Assembly (NCBI GenBank): GCA_002727195.1
Contig: PBWH01000020.1
Coordinates: 18,244 to 82,243, forward strand
DNA: 64,000 bases
Reading direction: 5' to 3'
Source: Gemmatimonadota bacterium
Lineage (GTDB): Bacteria > Latescibacterota > UBA2968
A program made the position numbers and the translations under genes. Each line of letters starts with the position of its first letter. The first letter of the stretch is position 1. Positions 44,554 to 53,852 of the stretch are shown in pieces. The notes under the pieces were generated by a model that saw nothing but the letters and a program-made list of their open reading frames with translations, did no database searches and had not been told where the DNA came from.

Positions 44554-46665
44554 ATGTCAGCAGACGCCTCTTCATCGGTCGCGCGTTACGTTTCCACCTC
44601 AATCGCTGTCCTGTTGGTCGGCGTACCCCTTGCCTACTCTTCCAGCATCTTCGACGCGGGTCTGCTACCCAAACACGCCGCGCTGACTCTGCTTCTCATC
44701 CCTCCACTCCTGTGCTGGGTCTACACGTCCTGTATGGACGAAGCGAGCCAGTCATCTCCTCTCGATATCCCGGTGGCTCTGTTCTGGCTTGTCACGGTCC
44801 TTCAGTGGCCGCGCGCGCTCGACAGTCATCACGCGGCACTCGATGTTGCCCGCACCACGACACTAGCGGTTCTCTACCTAGTGGTGTCTCGATCAACAAA
44901 CAGGGATGCGGTGCCAGGATGGCTGCGAACGGGGGCACTGGTCGGCTTTGCCGTGTCGGCTGTCGGGATTCTTCAGTATCTCGGATGGGGCTTCCTTACG
45001 ATCCCAAGCGCAGGATATCCGAGCGGAACTTTTCCCTATCGAAATCTTGCCGCGATGTATGTCGTTGCCGTTTTGCCTTTCTCTGTCCTCAGATTTCTTG
45101 AGGCAAAGACGATCCGTCAGGAGGTCAGGGCGACGGTCGAGTGGTCGGTGATCATCCTCTTTCTTTTGTATACACGAACACGAGGTGCCTGGCTTGGCGC
45201 CACGCTCAGCCTGGTCTTGGCGATGGCCCTCTATGTTCTTCCCGATTACGCTGCTCGTTCCCGTTATCTCCTTAAATCGTTGACACGACTGTCCACCAAA
45301 TCAGCGCTGGTAGTGGCGGCTTCACTTGTTGTCGGGCTGGCAAGTGGTTTGGATCAGGCAAAAATCACCCAGAAAGTCGCGCAAAGCTCTCCGATTCCCG
45401 AGAAGAAGGAAACGGTCGCAAAAGCTGCCGAGACGCTCGTATTGGAAGCGATCGAGTTTCCACTCAGAGTTACCGAGGCGGGGAGTGGTCGGTTTGGGAT
45501 GTGGTCTGCGACTTTACAGATGATTGGGGAATACCCGCTGGCAGGGGTCGGTTTGAACAATTGGGAGAAGTACTTCCCGAACTACAAACAGTCCTGGTGG
45601 ACGAACCACGTGGCCCGGAGACCCCATAACGACTATCTGTGGGTCTGGGCAGAGCTGGGGCCAGTCGGTATCGTTGCGTATCTGTCGATCTTCATTGCGG
45701 CGTCCCTGATCGTGCTGCGTGAAGCTCGATCTGGGACATCCCTGGCTACTCTCGCGATCGTCATCTTCTCGAGTATCGTGGCCGTTCAAACCCACGGCTT
45801 CTTTTCGTTCCCTCGAGAGCGAGTCGGCGTCTGGTTTATCACGTGGTTTGGCCTGGGGGTGCTGGGCTGGATGGGGGCTCGAGAACGTGGTAGACATCGA
45901 AAAGGACGTCGATATCGTACTGTGCTGCCTTCGCTTGCGCTTGTTCTGACGATCCTGACCGGGGCCCTTATCGTGCGGGCGGCCTCATCCGGCATCCTGA
46001 CGACTTTGAGTGTCCGCGCGAAGGGAACGCCACTGGCCCTCGATCTGACCCGTCGCGCGACGAAAGTAGGGACATTCGACTATTTGCATCGGATGTATCA
46101 CGCAGATATCTACGTGTCGGAGGGCGAGTTGGAGCCGGCCTATCAGGCGTGTCTGGATGCCTATCGACGCAACCCGAGTTCACAGAACACGAACCTGAAT
46201 CTGAATCGGGTCGTCCGGGGTTACACCTCACACTTGGAGCGTGTTCGCCAGTATGAACGGATTCTCGAAGTCTGTGATGAAATTGCAGATATCTACCCGG
46301 AGGAATCCTGGGTGCCGTTTCGGTCGGGTCGCGCTCACCACTTACAGGGAGACCTGGCGTCAGCCCGTGAGCATTTCGAGAGAGCTCTCGAGCTCTGGAG
46401 CTCGATGCCTGGCGCCCACATCGGCCTCGGTGACATTGCTCTCAAATCAGGAGATTCCCAGACTGCTTTGCGTTCGTATCTGAAAGGGCTGAAGCGAGAT
46501 TCTCTTAATGCCAGGACCCATCTGGCGGTGGGTGCCATCTTTCTGAGCAGTGGTGAGACCGCTCACGCAAAGAAGCATCTCACGAAGGCGCGGAAATTGG
46601 CAAGCGACTCCGGGGTCGCGGATAAGGCGCAAAAGCTGCTTGTTGCATTGAAAGGAACTATCTAA
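44554..46665 (+). CDS. O-antigen ligase/polymerase family protein with TPR tail
   Basis: A 703-residue protein, one base after the lipoprotein stop. Residues about 1-470 hold 12 or more membrane helices and the Wzy_C/O-antigen ligase region: YTRTRGAWLGA, then GRFGMWSATLQMIGEYPLAG, GVGLNNW and RRPHNDYLWVWAELG with its conserved His. The C-terminal 200 residues are periplasmic or cytoplasmic TPR repeats (AYQACLDAYRRNP, ARTHLAVGAIFLSSGETA). It joins or ligates glycan units outside the membrane. The TPR extension is frequent in this family in Gram-negative bacteria. Confidence 0.9.
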   Translation: MSADASSSVARYVSTSIAVLLVGVPLAYSSSIFDAGLLPKHAALTLLLIPPLLCWVYTSCMDEASQSSPLDIPVALFWLVTVLQWPRALDSHHAALDVARTTTLAVLYLVVSRSTNRDAVPGWLRTGALVGFAVSAVGILQYLGWGFLTIPSAGYPSGTFPYRNLAAMYVVAVLPFSVLRFLEAKTIRQEVRATVEWSVIILFLLYTRTRGAWLGATLSLVLAMALYVLPDYAARSRYLLKSLTRLSTKSALVVAASLVVGLASGLDQAKITQKVAQSSPIPEKKETVAKAAETLVLEAIEFPLRVTEAGSGRFGMWSATLQMIGEYPLAGVGLNNWEKYFPNYKQSWWTNHVARRPHNDYLWVWAELGPVGIVAYLSIFIAASLIVLREARSGTSLATLAIVIFSSIVAVQTHGFFSFPRERVGVWFITWFGLGVLGWMGARERGRHRKGRRYRTVLPSLALVLTILTGALIVRAASSGILTTLSVRAKGTPLALDLTRRATKVGTFDYLHRMYHADIYVSEGELEPAYQACLDAYRRNPSSQNTNLNLNRVVRGYTSHLERVRQYERILEVCDEIADIYPEESWVPFRSGRAHHLQGDLASAREHFERALELWSSMPGAHIGLGDIALKSGDSQTALRSYLKGLKRDSLNARTHLAVGAIFLSSGETAHAKKHLTKARKLASDSGVADKAQKLLVALKGTI

Positions 46666-46743
46666 AAGATCGCTACCAGAATGGCGTATCCTATTGTAGA
46701 TTAATGAATTCCAACCAATTCGAATATTCGCGCGGGGTTTTAA

Positions 46744-47910
46744 TTGTCTGAAGAACGAACGATTCTTGTAACGGGTGCGGATGGATACGTAGGGTGGCCG
46801 GCGGCGCTCAGGCTTGCCTCCCGATTTCCATCGGCGCGCGTGGTGGGTGTCGATCACATGGGGAGACGGCGGTGGGTCGAGGAATGTCAATCCGTGTCGA
46901 TTCCCCCGATCGCTGAGGTGGAAGTCCGGCTGTCGGCCGCCCGACAGGCGGGATATACCAACCTGAGTTTCGTGGAGGGTGACCTCACGGATCCGGTCTT
47001 CGTGAACGAACAGATCAGCGAACTCAAACCCGATACTATTGTTCACCTGGCCGCGCAGCCGTCAGCCCCGTACTCGGAACTCGACGGTGAGCACGCCGCT
47101 TATACGCAGAAGAACAACAATGATTCTACCCGGAATCTTCTCTGGTCGATCCGTGAAAACGGGCTTGCCGACCGGACGCACTTTATCGAGACGACCACGA
47201 CTGGCGTGTATGGTGCGCCGGGCTTCGACATTCCGGAAGGTTTGCTGGATGTGACTACTCAGGGGGGGAGGGATAAGGTTCCCTATCCGGGCATGGCCCG
47301 GTCGTGGTATCACATGAGCAAGTGCAACGATATCAACAATCTGCAGCTTTCGAACGTACAGTGGGGCCTGACGATCACCGACCTCAGGACCGCTATCGTG
47401 TTCGGAACCGAGACCGAGGACTCCGCGAAGTCATTGGATCTCAGGACCCGCTTCGACTTCGATTTCTTCTTCGGTATCGTGGTCAATCGGTTTTGCGCTA
47501 TGGCGATCGGCAACTTCCCGATCGCGATTTATGGGAAAGGTGAACAGAGCAAGCCATACATTTCGTTGGAAGACTGTGTAGAGTCCATCGCCGGGGCGGT
47601 CGAACGGCCTGCTGACCCGGGAGACATGCGGATTCTGAACCAGGTCACGAAGGTGGAGAGTGTCTTGTCACTTGGCCAGACCATACGACGGGAGGCAGAA
47701 TCACTTGGCCTGGATGTCACACTTGAGCACGTTCCCAATCCACGCATCGAGAATGAGACCCATCGGATGCAGATCGAGAACGGCGCCTTCCTGGACATCC
47801 TGGGCGATGTCCGCTGCACGATGGCCCAGGGCATCGTGCAGGCCCTGAAGGCGCTTCTCGAACACCGCGATACGCTCTTGAAGTATCGCGACAGGTTCAT
47901 GAAGGAATGA
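46744..47910 (+). CDS. sqdB: UDP-sulfoquinovose synthase-like epimerase (SqdB/SQD1 type)
   Basis: TTG start with a GCGGGG site; 388 residues. NAD motif TGADGYVGWPAA, then VDHMGRRRWVEE, HLAAQPSAPYSELD, YTQKNNNDSTRNLLW, a Thr-Tyr-Lys set (TTTTGVYG, SWYHMSKCND), and VPNPRIENETH. The QPSAPYS and YTQ-N-N segments and the PNPR-x-E-x-E-x-H end follow plant SQD1 closely. SQD1 makes UDP-sulfoquinovose from UDP-glucose and sulfite. No SQDG synthase gene is nearby; the neighbours are aminotransferase and epimerase genes, suggesting a glycan sugar rather than a lipid. Confidence 0.85.
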   Translation: MSEERTILVTGADGYVGWPAALRLASRFPSARVVGVDHMGRRRWVEECQSVSIPPIAEVEVRLSAARQAGYTNLSFVEGDLTDPVFVNEQISELKPDTIVHLAAQPSAPYSELDGEHAAYTQKNNNDSTRNLLWSIRENGLADRTHFIETTTTGVYGAPGFDIPEGLLDVTTQGGRDKVPYPGMARSWYHMSKCNDINNLQLSNVQWGLTITDLRTAIVFGTETEDSAKSLDLRTRFDFDFFFGIVVNRFCAMAIGNFPIAIYGKGEQSKPYISLEDCVESIAGAVERPADPGDMRILNQVTKVESVLSLGQTIRREAESLGLDVTLEHVPNPRIENETHRMQIENGAFLDILGDVRCTMAQGIVQALKALLEHRDTLLKYRDRFMKE

Positions 47911-49022
47911 TCAGGGTCGCCAGACCGTCTGTCGGGGAGGAGGAGGCCGCTGCTGTACGAGAGGTTCTCCTGTCTGGCAAATTCGTCTCGGGAAGACGGG
48001 TTGAACAGTTTGAGCAGTCATTGGGCGAATACGTCGGGGCAGACCACGTGGTAGCGACCAACAGCGGGACATCTGCGCTTCACCTCGCACTTGTCGCGCT
48101 TGGGGTCGGGCCCGGCGATGAGGTTATCGTCCCCGCCGTTACGTTCTTCGCGACCGTCTCGTCCGTTCTTCAAGTGGGAGCCACGCCCGTCTTCGCCGAC
48201 ATCTCAGGCGAAACGTTGTGTTTGGATCCTGAGGATGTGTCCGCTCGGGTCACGCACCGTACGTGTGCGATTCTGTTCGTGCACCTGTTCGGGTGTCCTG
48301 GCCCGGTGGACGAGCTTACCCAACTCTGCCGCTCTCGCGGGATCAGACTGGTCGAAGACTGCGCCCAGGCGCACGGTGCCCGAACGGATGAAGGGCACGT
48401 CGGTACGATAGGCGACGTCGGGGCGTTCTCCTTCTTTGCCACAAAGAACATGACCACTGGCGAAGGTGGCGCACTGGTCACGAACGACCCGGCAATCGCG
48501 AACGACGCTCGGCTCAGGCGGAGTCACGGGATGACCAGCCGACACACCCACGAGGTCCTCGGGTACAATTATCGGATGACCGAGATCGCCGCCGCGATCG
48601 GTATTGCCCAACTCGACCGGCTCGACGAACTGAACCGTCGGCGAATCGACAACAGCAAAACACTTCAGGAGCGGTTGGGTGATGTGCCGTGGCTTCAGTT
48701 TCCGCAGGCACCGGTCTCCGGGCACGTCTACTTCTGGTGCCCCGTCCGGGTGAACCGGAAGCTTCTCGGTATGGAGACAACCGACTTGATCGACCGATTG
48801 CGTGAAGACGGAGTCGAGTGCCGGAACCGCTATCTGGAGCCACTTTACCGACAGCCTGCACTGGCTGCCTATCGCCAGTCGGATGGAACTGCCTACGACA
48901 CCTGTAATCTCCCCGTCTCAGAGGCGGCAGCCCCTGAATTGATCGGACTGCCAAATCACCCCGACCTGACAGACGACGAGATCGACACGGTTGTGACCAT
49001 CATTCGAGGAATCTCGACGTGA
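47907..49022 (+). CDS. DegT/DnrJ/EryC1-type sugar aminotransferase
   Basis: A 371-residue PLP enzyme whose ATG overlaps the SqdB-like stop. The PLP lysine is Lys180 in [36 protein letters not shown] and EDCAQAHGA are also canonical. Such enzymes transaminate a nucleotide-keto-sugar. The gene sits between two extended-SDR epimerases with overlaps, so all three should act on one nucleotide sugar. Confidence 0.93.
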   Translation: MIRVARPSVGEEEAAAVREVLLSGKFVSGRRVEQFEQSLGEYVGADHVVATNSGTSALHLALVALGVGPGDEVIVPAVTFFATVSSVLQVGATPVFADISGETLCLDPEDVSARVTHRTCAILFVHLFGCPGPVDELTQLCRSRGIRLVEDCAQAHGARTDEGHVGTIGDVGAFSFFATKNMTTGEGGALVTNDPAIANDARLRRSHGMTSRHTHEVLGYNYRMTEIAAAIGIAQLDRLDELNRRRIDNSKTLQERLGDVPWLQFPQAPVSGHVYFWCPVRVNRKLLGMETTDLIDRLREDGVECRNRYLEPLYRQPALAAYRQSDGTAYDTCNLPVSEAAAPELIGLPNHPDLTDDEIDTVVTIIRGIST

Positions 49023-50029
49023 GTGACTCCAAACGTATTCTGGTGACAGGTGGAACCGGCTATATCGGCAATTTTGTTGTCGAGAAACTCCTGGCTCATG
49101 GTCACGAAGTCCGGGTGCTGGATTCCTGCATTTTCGGGGAAGCGGGGGTGGATCGGTTACGCGACAAACCCGGGCTGAGCCTGATCCCGGGCGATATCCG
49201 GCACATCGAGGATCTCGTGGTCGGGTTGAAGGGGTGTGATGTCTGCATTCACCTGGCCGCAATCGTCGGGGACAAGGCTTGCCAGATGAACCCTGACGCA
49301 ACGCGAACGGTGAACGTAGAAGCTACCAAGGTTCTCGTCGAGCTGTGCAGACACTACGGGGTCAGGCGGCTGGTCTTCGCCTCGTCGTGCAGTGTGTATG
49401 GAGCGAACCGACAGGCCCTGTTGAATGAAGGGTCGGTTCTCAACCCACTATCGCTTTACGCGGAGACCCGTGTCGAGTCCGAGAACATCATCCTGAATGC
49501 GGCAGGTGGACTATTCGAGACATCGCCTGAAGGCGTGATCCCAACGATATTGAGGTTCGGAACGCTGTTCGGCTACTCTGCCCGGATGCGCTTCGACCTG
49601 GCGGTCAACATCCTGACGGCACGTGCGATAACAGAGGGTGTGATCCCGGTCTATGGCGGTGATCAATCGAGACCGTTTCTGCACGTGCAGGATGCGGCCG
49701 ATGCGGTCGTGACGGTGGCTCAGGCTTCGGAGGAGCTTGTCCGGCGACAGATCTTCAACGTCAGTGACGCCTCTCTTAACCTGCAAATCAAGGAAGTCGG
49801 GGCGTTGATCAGCGGTGAGTTCTCCGAGGCGAAGCTGGATTTCGTGCCGCATCAGGAAGACCACCGGAACTACACGGTGTCGTGCGAGAAGATCAACGAG
49901 GTCCTCGGGTGGCAGACAACCCTTAGTCTAAAGGATGGCGTTGCCGAAATCGCAGATGCTTTTAAGGCTGGCGGCGTGAGCGACTACCGCGAGGACCACT
50001 ACTACAACTCGAACTACGAGTATCTTTGA
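49019..50029 (+). CDS. NAD-dependent sugar epimerase/dehydratase (extended SDR)
   Basis: A 336-residue extended SDR starting at a GTG that overlaps the upstream stop by four bases. NAD motif TGGTGYIGNFVVEKLL, HLAAIVGD, catalytic ASSCSVYG and Tyr in SLYAETRVESE. The lysine expected four residues after the tyrosine is replaced by arginine (Y-A-E-T-R), which is unusual for the family. Substrate probably the same nucleotide sugar as the preceding aminotransferase. Confidence 0.88.
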   Translation: MSDSKRILVTGGTGYIGNFVVEKLLAHGHEVRVLDSCIFGEAGVDRLRDKPGLSLIPGDIRHIEDLVVGLKGCDVCIHLAAIVGDKACQMNPDATRTVNVEATKVLVELCRHYGVRRLVFASSCSVYGANRQALLNEGSVLNPLSLYAETRVESENIILNAAGGLFETSPEGVIPTILRFGTLFGYSARMRFDLAVNILTARAITEGVIPVYGGDQSRPFLHVQDAADAVVTVAQASEELVRRQIFNVSDASLNLQIKEVGALISGEFSEAKLDFVPHQEDHRNYTVSCEKINEVLGWQTTLSLKDGVAEIADAFKAGGVSDYREDHYYNSNYEYL

Positions 50030-50036
50030 TTGAGCG

Positions 50037-51077
50037 ATGGGATTCTGCCTGTATTCATCGTCAGACGTCGGATCCTGGCAACTCGCCTTTGAGGGGGTCG
50101 GTTCGCCAGGTGTTTACCACTCACCTGACTACGTTCGTCTGCTTGAGCAACACGGCTACGGGATCGCTGAACTATCGAGATGGGTTTCTGAAGAAGGCCA
50201 GGTCTACTACCCGTATTTCAAGCGCAAGGTCGAGGGAGCGGGAATCAAGAATCTCTGGGATATACAATCTTCTTGGTACTATGGAGGGCCAATCGTAAAG
50301 GCCGCGGACAGCGCTGCTGAGAAATCGCTCCTACAGAACTTCCGTCAGGCCTTTTCTGAGCAATGTAGTCAAGCAAGGGTGGTCAGCGAGTTTGTCAGGT
50401 TCGACCCAAACTTAATGAATCACAGCGTATTCGAATCTGTTGAACGCGTCGATTTGAACAGAGAGACGGTATACGTCGACCTTGGCCGCTCAGAGGAGGA
50501 TATTTGGGCTGAGCTCAAGAGCGAGAACCGAACGAGCATCCGGAAGGCGAGGAAAAGTGGCGTTAGCGTCGATGTAAGTCGATCTAAGACGGACATCGTT
50601 CGGTTCGTCGAAATATATGAAGAAGAAATGTCCCGGAAGGGTGCATACAGTCATTACAATCTTGACCAGACTTTCTTCGAAGATCTCGTTGAGATGATTG
50701 GGAACCAGTTCGTGCTCATCTGCGGATCCGTAGAGGGAAGAATGGTTGGGGCGACGTTGTGCCTGTACGATGGCCATACCGCATACGATTTCCTGATGGC
50801 TTCCCTGCCAGACTATTGGGACATGAGGATCAACAATCTACTCATGTTCGAATCTATCGTCTGGGCAAAGCAGCACGGTCTTGATCGGTTCGACCTTCAG
50901 GGAGGCAGAGAAGGGGTTTTCAGGTTCAAGGGCACGTTTTCGGACAGGCGGGCCGAGTTCTATACAGCGGGCATTGTTCACGATCGGTGTGCTTACGATT
51001 CGCTCTGTGCCTCCGCGGGTGCCCCTCCGGATTCCCAGGATTACTTTCCTGCCTATCGGAAAAGAGACTCTAACTGA
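50037..51077 (+). CDS. FemAB/GNAT-like acyl or aminoacyl transferase
   Basis: A 346-residue protein. The middle and C-terminal halves fit the acetyltransferase fold of FemAB/BioF2-type proteins: EEDIWAELKSENRTSIRKAR, RFVEIYEEEMSRKGA, VLICGSVEGRMVGATL, DFLMASLPDYWDMRINNLL and FDLQGGREGVFRFKGTF. The INNLLMFESIVWAKQHGLDRFDL pattern is typical (cited only in part). These enzymes attach amino acids or acyl groups to cell-surface precursors. Its codons look more A/T-rich than its neighbours, suggesting separate acquisition. Confidence 0.82.
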   Translation: MGFCLYSSSDVGSWQLAFEGVGSPGVYHSPDYVRLLEQHGYGIAELSRWVSEEGQVYYPYFKRKVEGAGIKNLWDIQSSWYYGGPIVKAADSAAEKSLLQNFRQAFSEQCSQARVVSEFVRFDPNLMNHSVFESVERVDLNRETVYVDLGRSEEDIWAELKSENRTSIRKARKSGVSVDVSRSKTDIVRFVEIYEEEMSRKGAYSHYNLDQTFFEDLVEMIGNQFVLICGSVEGRMVGATLCLYDGHTAYDFLMASLPDYWDMRINNLLMFESIVWAKQHGLDRFDLQGGREGVFRFKGTFSDRRAEFYTAGIVHDRCAYDSLCASAGAPPDSQDYFPAYRKRDSN

Positions 51078-51769
51078 TGGCTGAGGTTGCCGTTCTGACC
51101 GAAGCGCTCAACGAGGCCAAGGGGCTCAGGGAGGTCCTTACCCGAGTCCCTGGTGGTTATGACGTTTACCTCGTCGACGATGGATCGACTGACGACACGG
51201 GAACTGTCGCCGAAGCCTGCGGCGCGAAGGTTATTCGCCACTCGGTGAATCTGGGCCAGGGGTTGGCGTTTGCCACGGGGATGCGAACAATACTGGGCGG
51301 CGGCTACGATTACGCAGTTCACCTCGACAGCGACGGACAGCACGACCCTGCCGATATCCCCCGATTTGTGAAGGCGCTCGACGAGACCGGCCTGGACCTG
51401 ATCGCTGGATCCCGGATTTTGGGCGGGCACGATCGTACAACTGTGCTGAGAGGACTAGGGCTCCCGGTTCTGACGAGGGTGGTCAATCGAATCACTGGCT
51501 ACGACCAAACCGATGTCATGTGCGGGTTCAGAGGCTACAGGGTCGAGGCCATGCGGCGAGTGATTGGCTCTTTCGACGACTATTATCACCCGCAGTACAA
51601 TGCGGTCGAGATGTTTATCCGTTTCTCACGATTGGGAATCTCCGTGGGCGAGATTCCGGTGCACGTGCACAAGCGGACGCAAGGCCACTCATACAAGGGT
51701 GAGATCCGATACGGGGTAAACGTGTTTGTCGGGATGATGCGGGCCTTCCTCCAGCGAGGTCGTTCATGA
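51077..51769 (+). CDS. Family 2 glycosyltransferase (DPM1-like)
   Basis: A 230-residue GT-A enzyme; its ATG shares a base with the previous stop. It has LTEALNEAKGL, VDDGSTDDTGTVAE, the HLDSDGQHDPADIP motif with DxD, and DVMCGFRGYR. There is no membrane domain, as in DPM1-type enzymes that load sugars on polyprenyl phosphate. The next gene is a DUF2304 protein, a usual partner. Confidence 0.93.
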   Translation: MAEVAVLTEALNEAKGLREVLTRVPGGYDVYLVDDGSTDDTGTVAEACGAKVIRHSVNLGQGLAFATGMRTILGGGYDYAVHLDSDGQHDPADIPRFVKALDETGLDLIAGSRILGGHDRTTVLRGLGLPVLTRVVNRITGYDQTDVMCGFRGYRVEAMRRVIGSFDDYYHPQYNAVEMFIRFSRLGISVGEIPVHVHKRTQGHSYKGEIRYGVNVFVGMMRAFLQRGRS

Positions 51770-52146
51770 AGACGATGTCCATCGTGATCGCGGCGATCAG
51801 CCTGGCCGTCCTGGTCCGAAACACCTACTACGTCAGGTCCGGCCGGATGTCCTTCCGGCAAGCGCTCATCTGGTTCGTCATCTGGGTATCCGTAGGCTAT
51901 GGCGCTCTGAATCCCTCCGTTTTGGACCGGTTCCTCTCCCTGGTTGCGATGGAAGATCGAATGGTCTTCCTGTTTGTCGTGTCCAACCTTGTTCTCTTCG
52001 TGCTGACCTACTATCTCTATGTCGGTCAGAAGCGTTCAGAGCGGACTATTGCCAGGCTCGTCCAGGAGCTCTCGCTGGTCCGATACGACCTGGAGTCGCA
52101 GCGGAAGCGCGAGGTAGCAGCCTCGGGAACGGACGAGTCCGGGTGA
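51766..52146 (+). CDS. DUF2304 family membrane protein
   Basis: A 126-residue protein with three membrane helices (about 4-19, 32-50 and 65-85), the segment GRMSFRQALIWFVIWV and a C-terminal coiled coil (RTIARLVQELSLVRYDLE). DUF2304 proteins accompany GT2 genes in glycan clusters and may form part of the polyprenyl-phosphate-sugar machinery. Overlaps both neighbours by four bases. Confidence 0.9.
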   Translation: MKTMSIVIAAISLAVLVRNTYYVRSGRMSFRQALIWFVIWVSVGYGALNPSVLDRFLSLVAMEDRMVFLFVVSNLVLFVLTYYLYVGQKRSERTIARLVQELSLVRYDLESQRKREVAASGTDESG

Positions 52147-53852
52147 ACATCCTCGGTATTCACAACTCTGGACTGCTTTCGTCGGCGGCCCTGATCCAGG
52201 ATGGACGTATCACGGCCGCGATTCCCGAGGAACGTCTCGATCGGAAAAAGATGTCTCGAGGGTTTCCTTCCAGGGCGCTCGAGTTCTGTCTGGAGTCCGC
52301 CGACCTTTCGTTCGAGGACATCGATTTAGTCGCTGTCGGCTGGAACCCTGGTATAAACGTTCTGTCCAGATATCGTGGCGGCTTTGCCGAGCGCGTCCGT
52401 TATTCTGGTGAGTGGCTCTATTCAGTGCCGAACCACCTGAGCGATTACGTCTCCTGGCCCGATTCGGGTGCGACCGAACAGGTGTTCCAGACCGGTGGCG
52501 ACGCGCTTCGGATCAAGTATGTTTCCCACCACGATGCGCACGCGGCCCTCGCTTACTATACCTCGCCCTTCGATGCGTCCGCCATCCTGACGGTGGATGC
52601 GTATGGTGAGCGCCACTCTACCACGTGGAAGGAGGCGACGGCGGACGGAATCCAGACGTACCAGACGCTCGATTTCCCACAGTCTGTGGGCAGTCTCTAC
52701 GCGGCGTTTACCGAGCATCTCGGGTTCAGACCCTTCCACGACGAGTGGAAAGTGATGGGGTTGAGTGCTTATGGAGATCCAGGTCGGTTCCGAGAGGCAT
52801 TTGCCGCGCTGGTCTCGACGGAGGTGAACCCGTTCGAACTGGACCTGACGTGCTTCAATCATTTCAGTTTCGACACGGATGGTCTCCTGTCAGAGAAGGG
52901 AAGAAGCTTGTTTTGTGAGCGACGGAGAAGAGATGATCCGATCGAATCCGTACATCAGGACCTTGCCGCGGCACTCCAGGAGATAACGGAGCAGGTGCTG
53001 TTAAGGTGTGTGAACGACCTGCACGGGATGAAGCCGTCGTGCAACGTTTGCCTGTCAGGCGGAGCGATCATGAACTCCGTGTTCAACGGGAAGGTGAGGT
53101 CGAAGGGACCTTTCGATCGGGTGCACATACCGTTTTCTCCGGATGATTGCGGGAACAGTATCGGGGCCGCCCTTTGGGCGTACCACCGTGAAAACCCCTC
53201 AGCGGATCGTCTCTCTTACCCGGTGATGCCCTATCTGGGAAGGGCGTGGAGCAACGAGGAGGTCGAGGCTGCGCTGAAGACCGCGCGACTCGCGTTCCGG
53301 AAGTCGACCCGGTGTGCCGAGGAGACTGCGGAATTACTCGCATCCGGCGCCATCGTCGGGTGGTTTCAGGGCCGGTCGGAGTTTGGCCAGCGGGCTCTGG
53401 GTAACCGCTCGATCCTGGCTGATCCTCGCGCAGTCGAGATGCGCGATCGGGTCAATTCCGCCGTCAAATTTCGCGAGGCGTTCAGGCCTTTCGCTCCCGC
53501 GGTCACAGAGGAGGCGATGGATCGCTACTTCGTGTCTGACGGTAATCCGGTTTACTACATGGAGCGGGTCTGCCCTGCCACGTCGGAGGCCAGGCAGTCC
53601 GTTCCGGCAGTGGTTCACCAGGATGGCTCCGCCCGTGTACAGACGGTGACCAGAGAGACGAACGCCACGTTCTACGGACTCCTCGAAGCATTCGGGGCGT
53701 TGACGGGAATCCCTGTTCTCATGAACACGTCGTTCAACGTGCAGGGCGAACCGATCGTAGAGAGACCGCTTGACGCGGTGCGGACATTCTACTCGACAGG
53801 TCTCGATGCGCTGGTCATTGGACCCTTCATCCTTCAGAAGAGCACGACATGA
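52143..53852 (+). CDS. O-carbamoyltransferase, NodU/CmcH family (second copy)
   Basis: A 569-residue paralogue of the enzyme at 39745. N-terminal [18 protein letters not shown], metal site [21 protein letters not shown], and [17 protein letters not shown]-terminal [19 protein letters not shown] and [13 protein letters not shown]. The GTG start overlaps the DUF2304 gene. Overall sequence is distant from the first copy, so it probably recognises a different acceptor hydroxyl. Confidence 0.95.
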   Translation: MNILGIHNSGLLSSAALIQDGRITAAIPEERLDRKKMSRGFPSRALEFCLESADLSFEDIDLVAVGWNPGINVLSRYRGGFAERVRYSGEWLYSVPNHLSDYVSWPDSGATEQVFQTGGDALRIKYVSHHDAHAALAYYTSPFDASAILTVDAYGERHSTTWKEATADGIQTYQTLDFPQSVGSLYAAFTEHLGFRPFHDEWKVMGLSAYGDPGRFREAFAALVSTEVNPFELDLTCFNHFSFDTDGLLSEKGRSLFCERRRRDDPIESVHQDLAAALQEITEQVLLRCVNDLHGMKPSCNVCLSGGAIMNSVFNGKVRSKGPFDRVHIPFSPDDCGNSIGAALWAYHRENPSADRLSYPVMPYLGRAWSNEEVEAALKTARLAFRKSTRCAEETAELLASGAIVGWFQGRSEFGQRALGNRSILADPRAVEMRDRVNSAVKFREAFRPFAPAVTEEAMDRYFVSDGNPVYYMERVCPATSEARQSVPAVVHQDGSARVQTVTRETNATFYGLLEAFGALTGIPVLMNTSFNVQGEPIVERPLDAVRTFYSTGLDALVIGPFILQKSTT

